Source: Candidatus Poribacteria bacterium | GTDB lineage: Bacteria > Poribacteria > WGA-4E > WGA-3G | DNA: 64,000 bases | Assembly: GCA_026702755.1 (NCBI GenBank) | Contig: JAPPBX010000017.1 | Span: 105,666 to 169,665 of the forward strand | Direction: 5' to 3' | Shown here: positions 1 through 9,064 of the stretch, in pieces | Position numbering within the stretch: position 1 is the first letter of the stretch | How the letters are laid out: the number at the start of each line of letters is the position of its first letter | Translations under genes and position numbers: made by a program | The notes under the pieces: generated by a model | Database searches by the model: none | Told to the model about the DNA's origin: nothing | The model's input: only the letters and a program-made list of their open reading frames with translations

Positions 1-344
1 AGGAGATCTGGGCCGAGGATGTCAACAGCCGGGTCAGTGAGACGGGGATCGCGCGTACGCGCAAGGAATTCTGAACAATTGCAACTCACATATTGGATAT
101 TGTGCATTGCGTAGATCCCTTGTGCTTTGACTTTACCGTCTCTGACTAAAGCGTTTTCAAAGATATGATAGTCTGGAAAGGGACGTTTTCCATCAACAAT
201 GTCATCAGCGATTTGCGCTAAAAAATCATTCTCTTCTTTTCTAAAAACGTCGTACCGGACAAAGTATCCATTTTCGTCCCAAGAGGCTCGTTCTTTAGGT
301 GTCAGGCTAAATTTCCGTTCTTCGGATGTTTTATTTTTGTTCAC
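1..344 (-). CDS. Phytanoyl-CoA dioxygenase (PhyH) family protein, 3' end outside window
   Basis: The reverse strand is open from a GTG at 344-342 to the window edge, giving 114 codons. The GTG is preceded by AGGAGA with 4 nt spacing; the ATG just upstream opens a different, quickly closed frame. The readable part has a charged N-terminus, the stretch TPKERASWDENGYFVRYDVF, and ends near DPRLTDPAVDILGPDL, which resembles the N-terminal region of PhyH-family Fe(II)/2-oxoglutarate oxygenases. The HxD...H iron ligands would lie beyond the window, so activity cannot be judged. PhyH-type genes are typically numerous in Poribacteria-like genomes. The family call rests on these N-terminal motifs alone. 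Confidence 0.7.
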   Translation of the reverse strand, partial: MNKNKTSEERKFSLTPKERASWDENGYFVRYDVFRKEENDFLAQIADDIVDGKRPFPDYHIFENALVRDGKVKAQGIYAMHNIQYVSCNCSEFLARTRDPRLTDPAVDILGPDL

Positions 345-483
345 GCATTCTCCTCTTAATTTAATATTTTCATGGCATTATTTTATTACGACGTAGTGTA
401 AAAAATTGGACTCTGTTGGACTAAAACGGTAAGAAAAAATAGGAGGAAATCAACGAGGCAAACTAAAGAAGCGTGTAAGTAGT

Positions 484-512
484 GTCTGTAGTTACCACAG
501 GCAACTACAGAC
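484..512 (-). terminator. Possible terminator hairpin after the DUF1326 gene
   Basis: Perfect 10-bp inverted repeat GTCTGTAGTT / AACTACAGAC with a 9-nt loop, starting 10 nt past the stop of the minus-strand gene at 522. No clear U-tract follows, so it may be a processing or stabilising hairpin instead. Confidence 0.4.
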
Positions 513-521
513 ATCAATACT

Positions 522-1175
522 TTACATTGAAAAGCCGCCGACAAAGATGTTGTTCTCTGCGCTGCTTTGCTGCCACGTCACCGGGAGGTGAGTGTCTTTA
601 TAACGATAGACTTCAGATTTGCCGACGATCGCGTTCTGAATCGTTGTCAGGGGTTTATACCAGATCTGATGTGGCTGTGTGCATCCGGCGCACGGGTAGC
701 GGTTCGCTGACAGTGCGAGGACCTTTCCGACTTTCACGTCATATTTAGTCCCTTCTTTCGAGAATTCGACAGAAGCGGTTTGGGTTGCAACAACTTTACC
801 TAAAACGTCCGCGCGTTTCGTTGTTAACATGTCTTTGAGGGCAGCACGCTGTTCCGGCGTGGTGCTCGCATCCATATACAACACGCTCTTGCGCGTTTCG
901 GTGTCAATTGCCAAGTTATTTTTCGCACTAATGACAGCGACAACGGTTAAGTTCTCCAGCGAAACATCGTTCCAACCTCCGCTCTGAATGTTCCAAACGG
1001 CGGTTGCCTCTCTGCCACCTTCCACAAATTCGGAACCAAAGTGGCACGCCCCAACGTAAACACTCGCGGAACGGGCTTCAATATATTCGCCTTGCACAGT
1101 CGGTGCTTCCGTAGCAAAAGCGAAACCCGCTATGAGGGTCAGCGCGAGTGTTGTTAAAACAAGAATACCTTTCAT
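522..1175 (-). CDS. Secreted DUF1326-family protein
   Basis: 217 aa. An N-terminal hydrophobic signal peptide (residues 2-21, MKGILVLTT...AFAT) suggests export. The mature protein begins with GEYIEARSASVYVGACHFGSE, close to the DUF1326 hallmark (EaRtasV-aGACH), followed by EATAVWNIQSGGWNDVSLENL and the segment YMDASTTPEQRAALKDML, which is also typical. DUF1326 proteins have no agreed function. Cysteines occur at GACH and in a PCAGC motif near residue 160, so metal or thiol chemistry is possible but unproven. It stands alone: the neighbours at 1 and 1411 are also on the minus strand but separated by 180-235 bp. The start ATG is preceded by AAGGAGGAAT. Confidence 0.8.
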   Translation of the reverse strand: MKGILVLTTLALTLIAGFAFATEAPTVQGEYIEARSASVYVGACHFGSEFVEGGREATAVWNIQSGGWNDVSLENLTVVAVISAKNNLAIDTETRKSVLYMDASTTPEQRAALKDMLTTKRADVLGKVVATQTASVEFSKEGTKYDVKVGKVLALSANRYPCAGCTQPHQIWYKPLTTIQNAIVGKSEVYRYKDTHLPVTWQQSSAENNIFVGGFSM

Positions 1176-1410
1176 GAACTATTCCTCCTTGCGCTATGCT
1201 TTAATCCAAGTGTAGCCTGCAAATCGAGTTCGCGTTACCGGTAGCGAACATGTTACTACACTATTTGATGTTATTATACTGTAACTCGTATGGAAATGTC
1301 AACTTTTTTGCAGCAGTATTCAGTTTTTGGTTTTCTGTTGATTCTATGGAAGAAGTCACGAGTCGAAACTCGCTCCTACAGTGTTCGTTGGACGCGGGTT
1401 TTTCTGTTAT

Positions 1411-1845
1411 CTATTTCGTGCGTACGAGAATTAATATCACAATAACAACGCAGAGGATCAGGACCCAGAACATAGGCACAGAGCCTTGGAAAAAGTCCAT
1501 GATCGTGTTCTTTTTCGTCATCTTGAGCGGGACGTAGTGATCTCCGCCATTAACGATTGTAACAGGTTTGCCAAGCCGATCGCCGTATCCGTCTTTGTAA
1601 ATACTGATGAGATAACGACCTGCGGGGATGCCCGACTTTCCATAATCACCATTCGCATCTGTCTTTGTTGTAAATTCTGTGCCGTCTTGGGCAACAATTA
1701 TAACTTCAACACCCTCAATCGGGTTCTGTCTTTCGGTCGTATCAACAATCTGTCCGCGGACAGTGCCTCCCTGTTGTGCGAAAACAATCCCGACAGATAT
1801 AATCGTATAGACGACGAACATTAGTGCTAAACGTAGACGAGTCAT
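1411..1845 (-). CDS. Small membrane-anchored protein with carboxypeptidase-regulatory-like domain
   Basis: 144 aa. Order of parts: signal or anchor segment (residues 6-23), a beta-sandwich carboxypeptidase regulatory-like domain (about 28-107: TVRGQIVDT...NPIEGVEVIIV...TKTDANGDYGKSGIPAGRYLISIYKDGY), and a C-terminal TM helix (about 122-141, VPMFWVLILCVVIVILILV) ending in RTK. Domains of this type are usually structural, often substrate- or cell-surface-binding, with no catalytic residues. The topology suggests an envelope protein with its beta domain outside the cytoplasm. It lies 37 nt downstream of the amidohydrolase gene on the same strand and may share its transcript. Its role is unknown. 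Confidence 0.65.
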   Translation of the reverse strand: MTRLRLALMFVVYTIISVGIVFAQQGGTVRGQIVDTTERQNPIEGVEVIIVAQDGTEFTTKTDANGDYGKSGIPAGRYLISIYKDGYGDRLGKPVTIVNGGDHYVPLKMTKKNTIMDFFQGSVPMFWVLILCVVIVILILVRTK

Positions 1846-1882
1846 TGTTATATTTCTCCTGGGGTTGGAGATTCAGGAAGTG

Positions 1883-2731
1883 TTATTTCCCCGCTTTCAT
1901 TAGCAGACGGTGAAGTGTTCCTCCTAAAATCTCTGCCTTGTCTATTTCTGGGATAAATGTACAGTGCGTTCGGAATGCCTCAAGTGCGTGTTGATATGTC
2001 ATAAAGTTCCGAACAACCGGATAGTCCGATCCCCAACAGAGACGACCAGGACCGAAATGTTCATAGAGGGCGCGTACAATCCAATGTGTGTCGGATTGTG
2101 GATAATCCCACGAGACCTGCGACACATAAGCGAATCCTGACATCTTGATATGAATATTTGGTAGATCTGCCGAGGCAAGCACTTGCTTTAGCTGCGGATA
2201 GGGGTGTGCTTCACCGGCGCGTGCGCCCCCCATGTGATGACACAGAAATGGAACTGTGGAGAACTGTGCGGCGAGTTTTCGGAGCGGTTCATGCTGATGA
2301 CTTCCCATGGCGATGCTGGCAATGAGTCCCAATTCGGCTGTTGTTTGAAAGAAGCGTTGTCCCTCGTCTGAAAAGAACCAGCTGCCGTCGTCATCGCCTT
2401 TGAGATAATGGGTGTAGCCTTTGAGGTTATATGCCTCTGCGGCTTCCTTTAGACGGTCAGCGGCACCCGGCGTGTGATATGTTTCTGTCCATGAACAGTC
2501 AACATCAGCAAACTGAATCAGTCGTTCAGGGTAACGCTTTACACACGCTGCGACGTAATCGTTGTTTTCTGGATTTCTGTCGATGCGTGCACAGATAAGC
2601 ACTGCTTGGTCAACATCGTGCAGATCCATTTCGTGGAGGAGTTGTTCGACTTTGCCACGACTCTCATCATCGGGAACAGGGGGTTGATAGGGCCACCGGG
2701 GCCAGGCGTGCGTGTGGGAATCAATTATCAT
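1883..2731 (-). CDS. Amidohydrolase family protein (TIM-barrel metal-dependent hydrolase)
   Basis: 282 aa. It begins MIIDSHTHAWPRWP, the HxH metal motif of amidohydrolase_2 proteins (2-pyrone-4,6-dicarboxylate lactonase/ACMSD-like group). Later motifs fit: a lysine/histidine segment LKGYTHYL, FLCHHMGG with a putative metal histidine, and the C-terminal GSDYPV carrying the catalytic Asp. These enzymes hydrolyse lactones or decarboxylate small aromatic acids; the actual substrate cannot be read here. It follows the ABC ATPase gene (2782) by 50 nt on the same strand, so it may be co-transcribed with the importer and act on an imported compound (inference). Confidence 0.8.
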   Translation of the reverse strand: MIIDSHTHAWPRWPYQPPVPDDESRGKVEQLLHEMDLHDVDQAVLICARIDRNPENNDYVAACVKRYPERLIQFADVDCSWTETYHTPGAADRLKEAAEAYNLKGYTHYLKGDDDGSWFFSDEGQRFFQTTAELGLIASIAMGSHQHEPLRKLAAQFSTVPFLCHHMGGARAGEAHPYPQLKQVLASADLPNIHIKMSGFAYVSQVSWDYPQSDTHWIVRALYEHFGPGRLCWGSDYPVVRNFMTYQHALEAFRTHCTFIPEIDKAEILGGTLHRLLMKAGK

Positions 2732-2781
2732 TTTTTCTCCTGAGATCTTTTCCTCTTTGCTGGTGAAGTTTCTAATCCGGC

Positions 2782-4311
2782 TTAATTCAGCCCCAGCATC
2801 AAGGCACCTAATTCTTGCTTGTTCGTTTCTTCGGGTTTCACAATACCAACGATTTTTCCATTATACATTACCGCGATTCTGTCGCTGAGGTGGAGCAGCT
2901 CGTCGAGTTCGGAGGAAACCAGTAAAACGGCTTTTGCGCGATTCCGTGCGTGAATAAGCCGTGTGTGGACGAATTCCGCTGCGTGAATGTCTAATCCTCG
3001 CGTCGGGTGTGCAGCGATAATCACTTCGGGGTTCGCCTCTAATTCACGAGCGACAACGACTTTCTGCTGATTTCCACCGGAGAGTGTCCGTATCGGATGT
3101 GTGATGTCCCCAGCACGGATCTGGTATTTATCGAGTGCGTTTAGTGCAGAACGCTGAATCGATTCGCGCCGAAGTATGCCGTGGCGACAGAAACGTCTGT
3201 TTTTATGATGTCCAATGATAAAATTGTCATCAATTCGGTCATTGAGGCTAATTCCGTGTCGGTGTCTATCGGCAGGGACATGCGCAATCCGTTCGCTGTT
3301 TGACGTAAGCGTTCCGCTGTCAATGTGTCGTAAACCTGTCAGCACTTGAATCAGTTCTGTTTGTCCGTTCCCTTCTACACCTGCGATGCCGACAATTTCA
3401 CCAGGGAAAATCTCAAGATTAATTTCGTCGAGGTGTCGTTTGCTGGACTCTTTATTCCTTATTGTGTTTTTCCATTTATGCCGCTTTGTAGTGTCTGAAC
3501 CTCCAGAGAGCGTGACATTTTCTAAGTAGATTCGCGGTGTTGTCTTCTCAGTCTGCTCCCGCGGCACGGAGACAGGGATAATAGGTTCGCCGAGAATCAT
3601 TTCCGCCAACGTTGCAGGATCAGTATCGGCAATAGCGGAGGAGGCGACAGTCTGCCCACGTCTCATCACTGTGACGGTGTCAGCTATTGCCATGACTTCA
3701 TCAAGTTTGTGTGTGATGATAATGAGACTCCTTCCTTCATTTCTAAGACTCCGCATACAGTTAAAAAGCCCTTCGACTTCTTGTGGAGCAAGTACCGCTG
3801 TCGGTTCATCCATGATGAGGATGTCCGCGCCGTGGTAAAGGACTTTCAGGATTTCGGTGTGTTGCTGTGCCCCAATCGGCAGAGATTCAACAGGAACGTT
3901 CAGCGGCACATCGAAACCGAGCTGCGTCGCAAGTACCGTAATCCTTCCTTCTGCTTGTTGATAGTCAAGCAGGGCACTGAATTTGCGGGGTTCTTTAGCA
4001 AGGATGATGTTTTGAAGAGCCGTGAAAACAGGGATAAGCGTGAAGTGTTGCTGCACCATTCCTAAACCAAGATGCATCGCACGCCGCGGAGAAGAAATAT
4101 TCACTCGATTGTCATTGACGAAGATCTCGCCTGCATCGGGTTGATACAGTCCGTAGAGAATCTTCATCAATGTGGATTTACCGGCACCATTTTCACCGAC
4201 GATGGCGTGTATCTGACCGCGTTGGAGCGTGAAATCCACTTCGTCATTTGCTTGTACGTGTCCAAATCGCTTGCTGATGCCGCGCATCTCAATAATTGGT
4301 GCGTGTGTCAT
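2782..4311 (-). CDS. BMP-type ABC transporter, duplicated ATP-binding protein
   Basis: 509 aa with two ABC domains in one chain, the layout of the ATPases of BmpA/NupO-type nucleoside or simple-sugar importers. Domain 1 has Walker A GENGAGKST (about residue 38), the atypical signature LPIGAQQHTEILKVL common in this subfamily, and Walker B ILIMDEPTAVL. Domain 2 has GVEGNGQTE in place of a canonical Walker A, the signature LSGGNQQKVVVARELE, and IIAAHPTRGLDI, where the usual Asp/Glu of Walker B is altered (the D2 site is usually degenerate in this family). It starts 2 nt after the stop of the binding-protein gene, so the two are translationally linked. The two permease genes expected for this importer are not adjacent. 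Confidence 0.9.
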   Translation of the reverse strand: MTHAPIIEMRGISKRFGHVQANDEVDFTLQRGQIHAIVGENGAGKSTLMKILYGLYQPDAGEIFVNDNRVNISSPRRAMHLGLGMVQQHFTLIPVFTALQNIILAKEPRKFSALLDYQQAEGRITVLATQLGFDVPLNVPVESLPIGAQQHTEILKVLYHGADILIMDEPTAVLAPQEVEGLFNCMRSLRNEGRSLIIITHKLDEVMAIADTVTVMRRGQTVASSAIADTDPATLAEMILGEPIIPVSVPREQTEKTTPRIYLENVTLSGGSDTTKRHKWKNTIRNKESSKRHLDEINLEIFPGEIVGIAGVEGNGQTELIQVLTGLRHIDSGTLTSNSERIAHVPADRHRHGISLNDRIDDNFIIGHHKNRRFCRHGILRRESIQRSALNALDKYQIRAGDITHPIRTLSGGNQQKVVVARELEANPEVIIAAHPTRGLDIHAAEFVHTRLIHARNRAKAVLLVSSELDELLHLSDRIAVMYNGKIVGIVKPEETNKQELGALMLGLN

Positions 4312-4313
4312 TT

Positions 4314-5291
4314 CTACTGCCGTTCGTGCGGAACAAGGATGTCGCCCGCGATAATTTTCGCCTTAAATGCTTCAACCTGTTTCAAAATCTCGTCCGAGAG
4401 AAGTTCGCGGTTAACGTCATCAACGATATACGCAACACCTCCCTCTTTAAGCCCATAATCTTTCAAGCCTCCGGAGAAATTCCCTTCTTGGACACTTTTT
4501 ATCGTCTCATAAACCGATATTTCCACACCTTTGATGACGCTCGTAAGCACTAAACCGGGAGCAAGGTGGTTACCGTTAGAATCAACCCAGATGATCGATT
4601 TCTTTGTAGTTTTTGCGGCTTCAAGTACGCCAAGCCCACTGGCACCCGCGGCGGCAAGGATAATATCTATCCCGCGGTTGTATTGTGCGAGCGCGAGTTC
4701 TTTGGCTTTCGCTGGGTCGTTGAAGGCTTGCGGTGTGACACCGACGTAATCCGCCACGAATTCAATCTCTGGATTCGTCGCTTTAATGCCGGCACCGAAA
4801 CCTATTTCAAACGCCTCAACCAGTGGCACCTTCATCCCGCCGATGAAACCGATCTGTTTTGTCTCTGTTTTCAATGCTGAGATGACCCCTGCAAGGAATG
4901 TGCCTTCGTGTGCCCGGTAGGTGAGCGATGCAACGTTCGGCTGTTCTATAACTGCGTCAATAAGTGCGAACTTGACATTAGGAAAATCGCTTGCGACACG
5001 CTTCATCGGCTCCTGAAAGAGGAAGCCAACACCGATAATAAGATCATATTTCAGTTTTGCGAGTCTGCGAAGCGTCAGTTCGGTATCTGTACTGAGGCTT
5101 GGCGTAACCTCTGTGAGTTTAAATCCCCATTCATCCATCGCTTTTTTCGCGCCCGCGTAGGCGGCATCACAAAATGAGAGATCACCACGCCCTGTTACGT
5201 CATAAATAAGGCCAACTTTCAGTGCCGCAGGGGCTGTCTCTATCACAGCGAAACATGCGATGAAAAGTGTAATCAAAATTTTTATACGCAA
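4314..5291 (-). CDS. BMP-family periplasmic substrate-binding protein
   Basis: 325 aa. Signal peptide at residues 1-22 without a lipobox cysteine (cleavage probably after APAA), then KVGLIYDVTGRGDLSFCDAAYAGAKK, the N-terminal pattern of BMP/PnrA nucleoside-binding proteins. GVGFLFQEPMKRVASDFPNVKFALID and GTFLAGVISALKT...IGFIGGM are further family hallmarks. It would bind a nucleoside or related ligand outside the cell and deliver it to the importer whose ATPase is the next gene. The start is TTG at 5291, with AAAGGA about 8 nt upstream; no ATG fits as well. A plausible minus-strand promoter (TTGCAT, 17 nt, TATCCT) lies about 75 bp upstream. Confidence 0.88.
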   Translation of the reverse strand: MRIKILITLFIACFAVIETAPAALKVGLIYDVTGRGDLSFCDAAYAGAKKAMDEWGFKLTEVTPSLSTDTELTLRRLAKLKYDLIIGVGFLFQEPMKRVASDFPNVKFALIDAVIEQPNVASLTYRAHEGTFLAGVISALKTETKQIGFIGGMKVPLVEAFEIGFGAGIKATNPEIEFVADYVGVTPQAFNDPAKAKELALAQYNRGIDIILAAAGASGLGVLEAAKTTKKSIIWVDSNGNHLAPGLVLTSVIKGVEISVYETIKSVQEGNFSGGLKDYGLKEGGVAYIVDDVNRELLSDEILKQVEAFKAKIIAGDILVPHERQ

Positions 5292-5639
5292 AATGTTTTC
5301 CTTTCAGTTCTGTTGTTTTTTGATAGATAGAGTGAAGTCTGTCTCAACACTCTTTAGGATACATCATAGTAGATTCAAATGCAAGATTTATTGTTGGAAA
5401 GTTAGAAGTTTGGAGGTGTTTTTACTTGGGTGTTTCCCTTAGAAGATGGCACACGCAGCGTTTCTATCAGTCTTCCTGTTTTCCAACCTTCCTGAAAACC
5501 TGAAATTTGTTTCTTAATATTGCCGTTGACTTTTTTGATTTTTAACGTTATTCTATTTACAGAATTCCCGCTGTTGTTGTAATAGTGAGGAATAGATTGG
5601 CGAATGTCTAAATTATATTGACAAAAATGGAGGAGAGTT
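5292..5639. other. Divergent intergenic region, no gene seen
   Basis: This 348-bp gap separates the minus-strand BMP operon from the plus-strand LamG-like genes. I see only promoter-like A/T-rich stretches at both ends and a GGAGGAG ribosome-binding site just before 5640. The ORF on the minus strand across 5402-5779 is an antisense reading with no recognisable motif. Confidence 0.5.
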
Positions 5640-6320
5640 ATGAGAGTAACTATCACAGTGCCGAAGTTAGCGGCGTTAAGTTTCCTTGTGCTTTTCGGTT
5701 TGGTACTTTCGCTACCGACGTACGCGGGTACCCAATTGTGGGACTTTGAAGAAAAGCACGATGACTGGAAAGTTGCCAATGGAAAGTGGGAAATCGCAAA
5801 AGGAGTCTATCACGTTGACAAGGGTGGACAAGCGGAACACTCTCTCGTTGGTGAAGAGGACTGGGATGATTACACCATTGAGGCGAAGGTTCGATTGGAC
5901 AACCACCATTGGGCGGGTATCGTTTTTCGCGCCGAAAGCGAGATGGAGTATTACGTCTACTATCTCAATGTCCCAAATAACAAAACGGAACTCTGGCGAC
6001 ACAAAGATGGTGCTTGGAATGCCCGCGACAACGTCGCCCAAATCCCAGCTGTTGAGAAGGTCCAAATAAAGAACGGCGAATGGATTGATATGAAGGTTGT
6101 CGTTGAGGGCAGTGAATTTCAGATTTATCTCAATGGTAAACTTCAGGGTGAACATAAAGATGATGTCTACAAAACCGGCCAAGTCGGTGTGTGGGCATGG
6201 GAAACCGAGGCGAGTTTTGATGATTTCACCGTTAGTGGTGATAATATCAAGGACACCCTCGCTATTGAACCGAATAACAAACTCGCAACAACATGGGGAC
6301 GGCTCAAACGGGTTTACTAA
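5640..6320 (+). CDS. Secreted LamG/3-keto-disaccharide-hydrolase-like jelly-roll protein, copy 1
   Basis: 226 aa. Signal peptide at residues 1-29 ends near SLPTYAG. The mature part is a concanavalin-type jelly roll: WDFEEKHDDWKVANGKW, AEHSLVGEEDWDDYTIEAKVR, GIVFRAESEMEYYVYYLNV, WIDMKVVVEGSEFQIYLNGK, and GQVGVWAWETEASFDDFTVSG. This resembles the DUF1080/LamG class that binds or acts on glycans. The last residues are LATTWGRLKRVY, a C-terminal motif shared with five other secreted proteins here. The next gene is a close paralog, so this is a tandem duplication. The start ATG has GGAGGAG 5 nt upstream. Confidence 0.8.
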   Translation: MRVTITVPKLAALSFLVLFGLVLSLPTYAGTQLWDFEEKHDDWKVANGKWEIAKGVYHVDKGGQAEHSLVGEEDWDDYTIEAKVRLDNHHWAGIVFRAESEMEYYVYYLNVPNNKTELWRHKDGAWNARDNVAQIPAVEKVQIKNGEWIDMKVVVEGSEFQIYLNGKLQGEHKDDVYKTGQVGVWAWETEASFDDFTVSGDNIKDTLAIEPNNKLATTWGRLKRVY

Positions 6321-6336
6321 TTTTGCGGAAGGTTTA

Positions 6337-6382
6337 GCCTCAGAAGTTTTCTGCGTGAAACCCTGTCGAAGACTTTTGAGGC
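6337..6382 (+). terminator. Stem-loop between the two LamG-like paralogs
   Basis: GCCTCAGAAGT pairs imperfectly with ACTTTTGAGGC around a central loop, 16 nt after the stop at 6320, followed by a short T-rich stretch (GACTTTAATTAATTT). It could be a weak intrinsic terminator. Confidence 0.4.
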
Positions 6383-6463
6383 GACTTTAATTAATTTGTG
6401 ACTGTAGATGCACTGGGATATTTTCAAAGCGTGCCTCCGGGCATAATTAAAAGGAGTGAAAAT

Positions 6464-7132
6464 ATGAAGTATTTGTTTTCAACTGTTGTGAGTTGCTGTT
6501 TTCTCGTACTCGTAGCCTCTTTCGCTTTTGCAGGCGAACAGACTTGGTCGTTTGAATCGGATGCGGACGATTGGAAAGTCGCTAACGGTGATTGGAGTGT
6601 TGAGGACGGCATTTATAAACTCGCTAAGGGCGGTAGAGCCGAGCACTCCCTCGTCGGGGATGCTGAATGGGATGATTACACGGTTGAAGCGAAAGTTCGA
6701 CTTGATGAAGGGAACTGGGCAGGCGTTGTCTTTCGTGCGCAAAGCGAGATGGAATACTATGTCTACTATCTCAACGTTCCAAATAACAAAACGGAGCTTT
6801 GGCGACATAAGGAAGGCGCATGGGACGCTCGCGATAAGATTGGTGAACTTCAAGGGAAGAACATCACTGTTGCGAATGACGAGTGGTTTGACATGCGAGT
6901 TGTCGTGGAAGGCACGTCGATGAAACTCTGGATTAACGGTGAAGACCAAGGTGAACTTGCTGATGAAACCGGTGCCGGATACCCTGCTGGTCAAGCCGGG
7001 GTCTGGGCATGGGAAACCGCCGCGAGTTTTGATGATGTCAAAGTCTCTGGAGATGCTATCATCAATCTTACACCAGTGGAACCAATGGATAAATTGGCTA
7101 CCACGTGGGGTCGCCTCAAGCAACGTTTTTAG
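6464..7132 (+). CDS. Secreted LamG/3-keto-disaccharide-hydrolase-like jelly-roll protein, copy 2
   Basis: 222 aa from ATG 6464. An earlier in-frame start at 6398 adds 22 non-hydrophobic residues before the signal peptide; ATG 6464 has AAGGAG 8 nt upstream and begins directly with MKYLFSTVVSCCFLVLVASF, so I prefer it. The protein aligns along its whole length with copy 1: DDWKVANGDW, AEHSLVGDAEWDDYTVEAKVR, VVFRAQSEMEYYVYYLNVPN, WAWETAASFDDVKVSG, and the same C-terminal LATTWGRLKQRF. It probably has the same surface or secreted glycan-related role as copy 1. No catalytic assignment is possible. Confidence 0.8.
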   Translation: MKYLFSTVVSCCFLVLVASFAFAGEQTWSFESDADDWKVANGDWSVEDGIYKLAKGGRAEHSLVGDAEWDDYTVEAKVRLDEGNWAGVVFRAQSEMEYYVYYLNVPNNKTELWRHKEGAWDARDKIGELQGKNITVANDEWFDMRVVVEGTSMKLWINGEDQGELADETGAGYPAGQAGVWAWETAASFDDVKVSGDAIINLTPVEPMDKLATTWGRLKQRF

Positions 7133-7167
7133 GTAATAATATCGTTTCGCCGCTGGGAGAGTAACAA

Positions 7168-9003
7168 GTGTTACGGAAACTTTCCTATTACACAGTTGCC
7201 TGGGTGGCACTCGTCGGGTGCCATCTTACCCTCTCACAGGTTCCAGACGCGTTCTGTCAGGAAGCAGATGCTGCGGACCCCACAGCGCAGATTCGTGCTT
7301 ACAAAGCGCAGTTGACTGCCGATGGTACTCAGACCGAAGTTCGCTTGAAACTTGCGAAGGTGTACCTTCAAATTGAGGCATACACTAAAGCGATTACTGA
7401 ATATCAACAGGTAATAGCGATTGTCGAAGCGAACGGAGTTTTGGGAACCACAACACCTCCACCCGATTCGGATATTCCGACAGTTTACTACGGTTTGGGG
7501 TTGGCATATACAGGGCTTGAAAGGTTTGAGGATGCCATAACCGCTTATGAACGCTCAATCGCGTATCAACCTGACTGGGCATACAGTCACGCGGCTTTGG
7601 CGAGTGCTTACGCGAACATGCACCGTTATGCTGAGGCACTTGATGCTTACAAAGTGGCGATTGGGTTAGACCCAAACGATGAGATGATTCATCACCAACT
7701 CGGGAATGTCTATAGCAAGCGTGGCGAACATGCAGCAGCGGTTCGCCATCAATTACAAGCAATTGCTATTGCACCAGAATTTGCATCTGCCCACTACCAG
7801 TTAGGACTCCTCTACGCACAAGAAAAACGATGGACTGACGCGATTGCGTCGTATCAAGCCGCGTATGTACACGATGAGACGTTGGCTGAAGCACTCTATA
7901 ATCTGGCGCAAGCATATCTCCGGATTGGAGATACATCTGCTGCACGCGAGCAGATGGCACTCTTTGAAAAACGAAAATCAGTGCTCAGCCCCCTTCACCA
8001 ACTACGTGGGGCACTACAGCGGACACAAGACACAACCGAACGCGCACAGATTCTCGCCAATATCGGTAGGTTCTATCTCAAAGACGGACGTTATGAGCAA
8101 GCCATCTCGGAATACCAAAAAGCAATCGGAATGAATCCACAACTGGTATCTGCTTATAACGGTCTTGGTCTTGCCTATACGATGCTTGAGAGGTATTCGG
8201 AAGCCGTTATTGCCCAACAGAAAGCATTAGAACTTCAACCAGATCTCGCGAAGGCATACGCAGGACTCGGTTTGACATATTTCAGGCAGAATGTGTTAGA
8301 ATCCGCATTGGAACATTACCAGCACGCCGTCGCTCTGGATCCTGAATTTTTGGAGGCGCGTCTGAAGATTGGGATAATTCTGTTGAATCAGGAACGCTAT
8401 GCGGAAGCGATTGATACGTATCTGGCGATTCTTGATATTAAGCCGAACGATCCTGAGGTCTACTATAATTTGGGATTATGCTACGCGCATCAAGCGAAAG
8501 CCGGTAGTGATGAATTGTCTATTGAGGATTTGACAATCTCAGCATTGACGACACTCGAAAAAGCGGTTGCGCTTTCGGTGTCTGATACGGGTGATTTAAG
8601 TGAGACAGAACAGCCCCCGTTTTTAGCGGAGACCTATTATCTTATCGGTGAACTTCAGGCGAGCAAAGCGGATTTTAATGCAGCAGAGAAGGCTTACTTA
8701 GCATCCGGTTTACCGAAGGCATACCATGCGCTTGCCCAGTTAATCGCGAAGTTTGTGAGAAAAAATAGGGACAACGGCAAACAAGGTGTGAATTTAGAAA
8801 CCGCTCGACATTATGCACAAGAGGCTGTCCGATTGGATCCGAACGTGGCGAGTTATTACAACACACTCGCACTTATTGACTTTCAGCGTGGCGATTACTC
8901 ACAAGCGGAAGAAGCGATCCGAAAAGCGTTGGAACTTGAGCCGAAAAATCGCAACTACCAACAAGGACTGAAACAAATTTCTGGTAAATTAGCTGCTGAG
9001 TAA
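7168..9003 (+). CDS. TPR-repeat protein, probably exported
   Basis: 611 aa. The start is GTG at 7168 with GGGAGAG upstream. The N-terminal hydrophobic segment VAWVALVGCHLTLSQV (about residues 10-25) acts as signal peptide or anchor; a Cys within it (VGCH) gives a weak lipobox. The remainder consists of tetratricopeptide repeats with the usual W/Y-L/G-Y-A-F-A-P pattern, for example VYYGLGLAYTGLERFEDAIT, AYNGLGLAYTMLERYSEAV and VYYNLGLCYAHQA. At least ten repeats fall in two blocks (about 50-270 and 295-600). TPR arrays are protein-interaction scaffolds. It stands 35 nt after a LamG-like gene and 61 nt before the UbiD-family gene on the same strand. Confidence 0.88.
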   Translation: MLRKLSYYTVAWVALVGCHLTLSQVPDAFCQEADAADPTAQIRAYKAQLTADGTQTEVRLKLAKVYLQIEAYTKAITEYQQVIAIVEANGVLGTTTPPPDSDIPTVYYGLGLAYTGLERFEDAITAYERSIAYQPDWAYSHAALASAYANMHRYAEALDAYKVAIGLDPNDEMIHHQLGNVYSKRGEHAAAVRHQLQAIAIAPEFASAHYQLGLLYAQEKRWTDAIASYQAAYVHDETLAEALYNLAQAYLRIGDTSAAREQMALFEKRKSVLSPLHQLRGALQRTQDTTERAQILANIGRFYLKDGRYEQAISEYQKAIGMNPQLVSAYNGLGLAYTMLERYSEAVIAQQKALELQPDLAKAYAGLGLTYFRQNVLESALEHYQHAVALDPEFLEARLKIGIILLNQERYAEAIDTYLAILDIKPNDPEVYYNLGLCYAHQAKAGSDELSIEDLTISALTTLEKAVALSVSDTGDLSETEQPPFLAETYYLIGELQASKADFNAAEKAYLASGLPKAYHALAQLIAKFVRKNRDNGKQGVNLETARHYAQEAVRLDPNVASYYNTLALIDFQRGDYSQAEEAIRKALELEPKNRNYQQGLKQISGKLAAE

Positions 9004-9064
9004 GGGATATTGCGACCGGGAGGTCCCTGCTACAGCAAAGAGTTAAAGAATAGAGGGGATTGAT

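Noticed and set aside
482..748. A plus-strand ORF over the DUF1326 gene
   Set aside because: It lies antisense to a gene with clear family motifs and has no ribosome-binding site.
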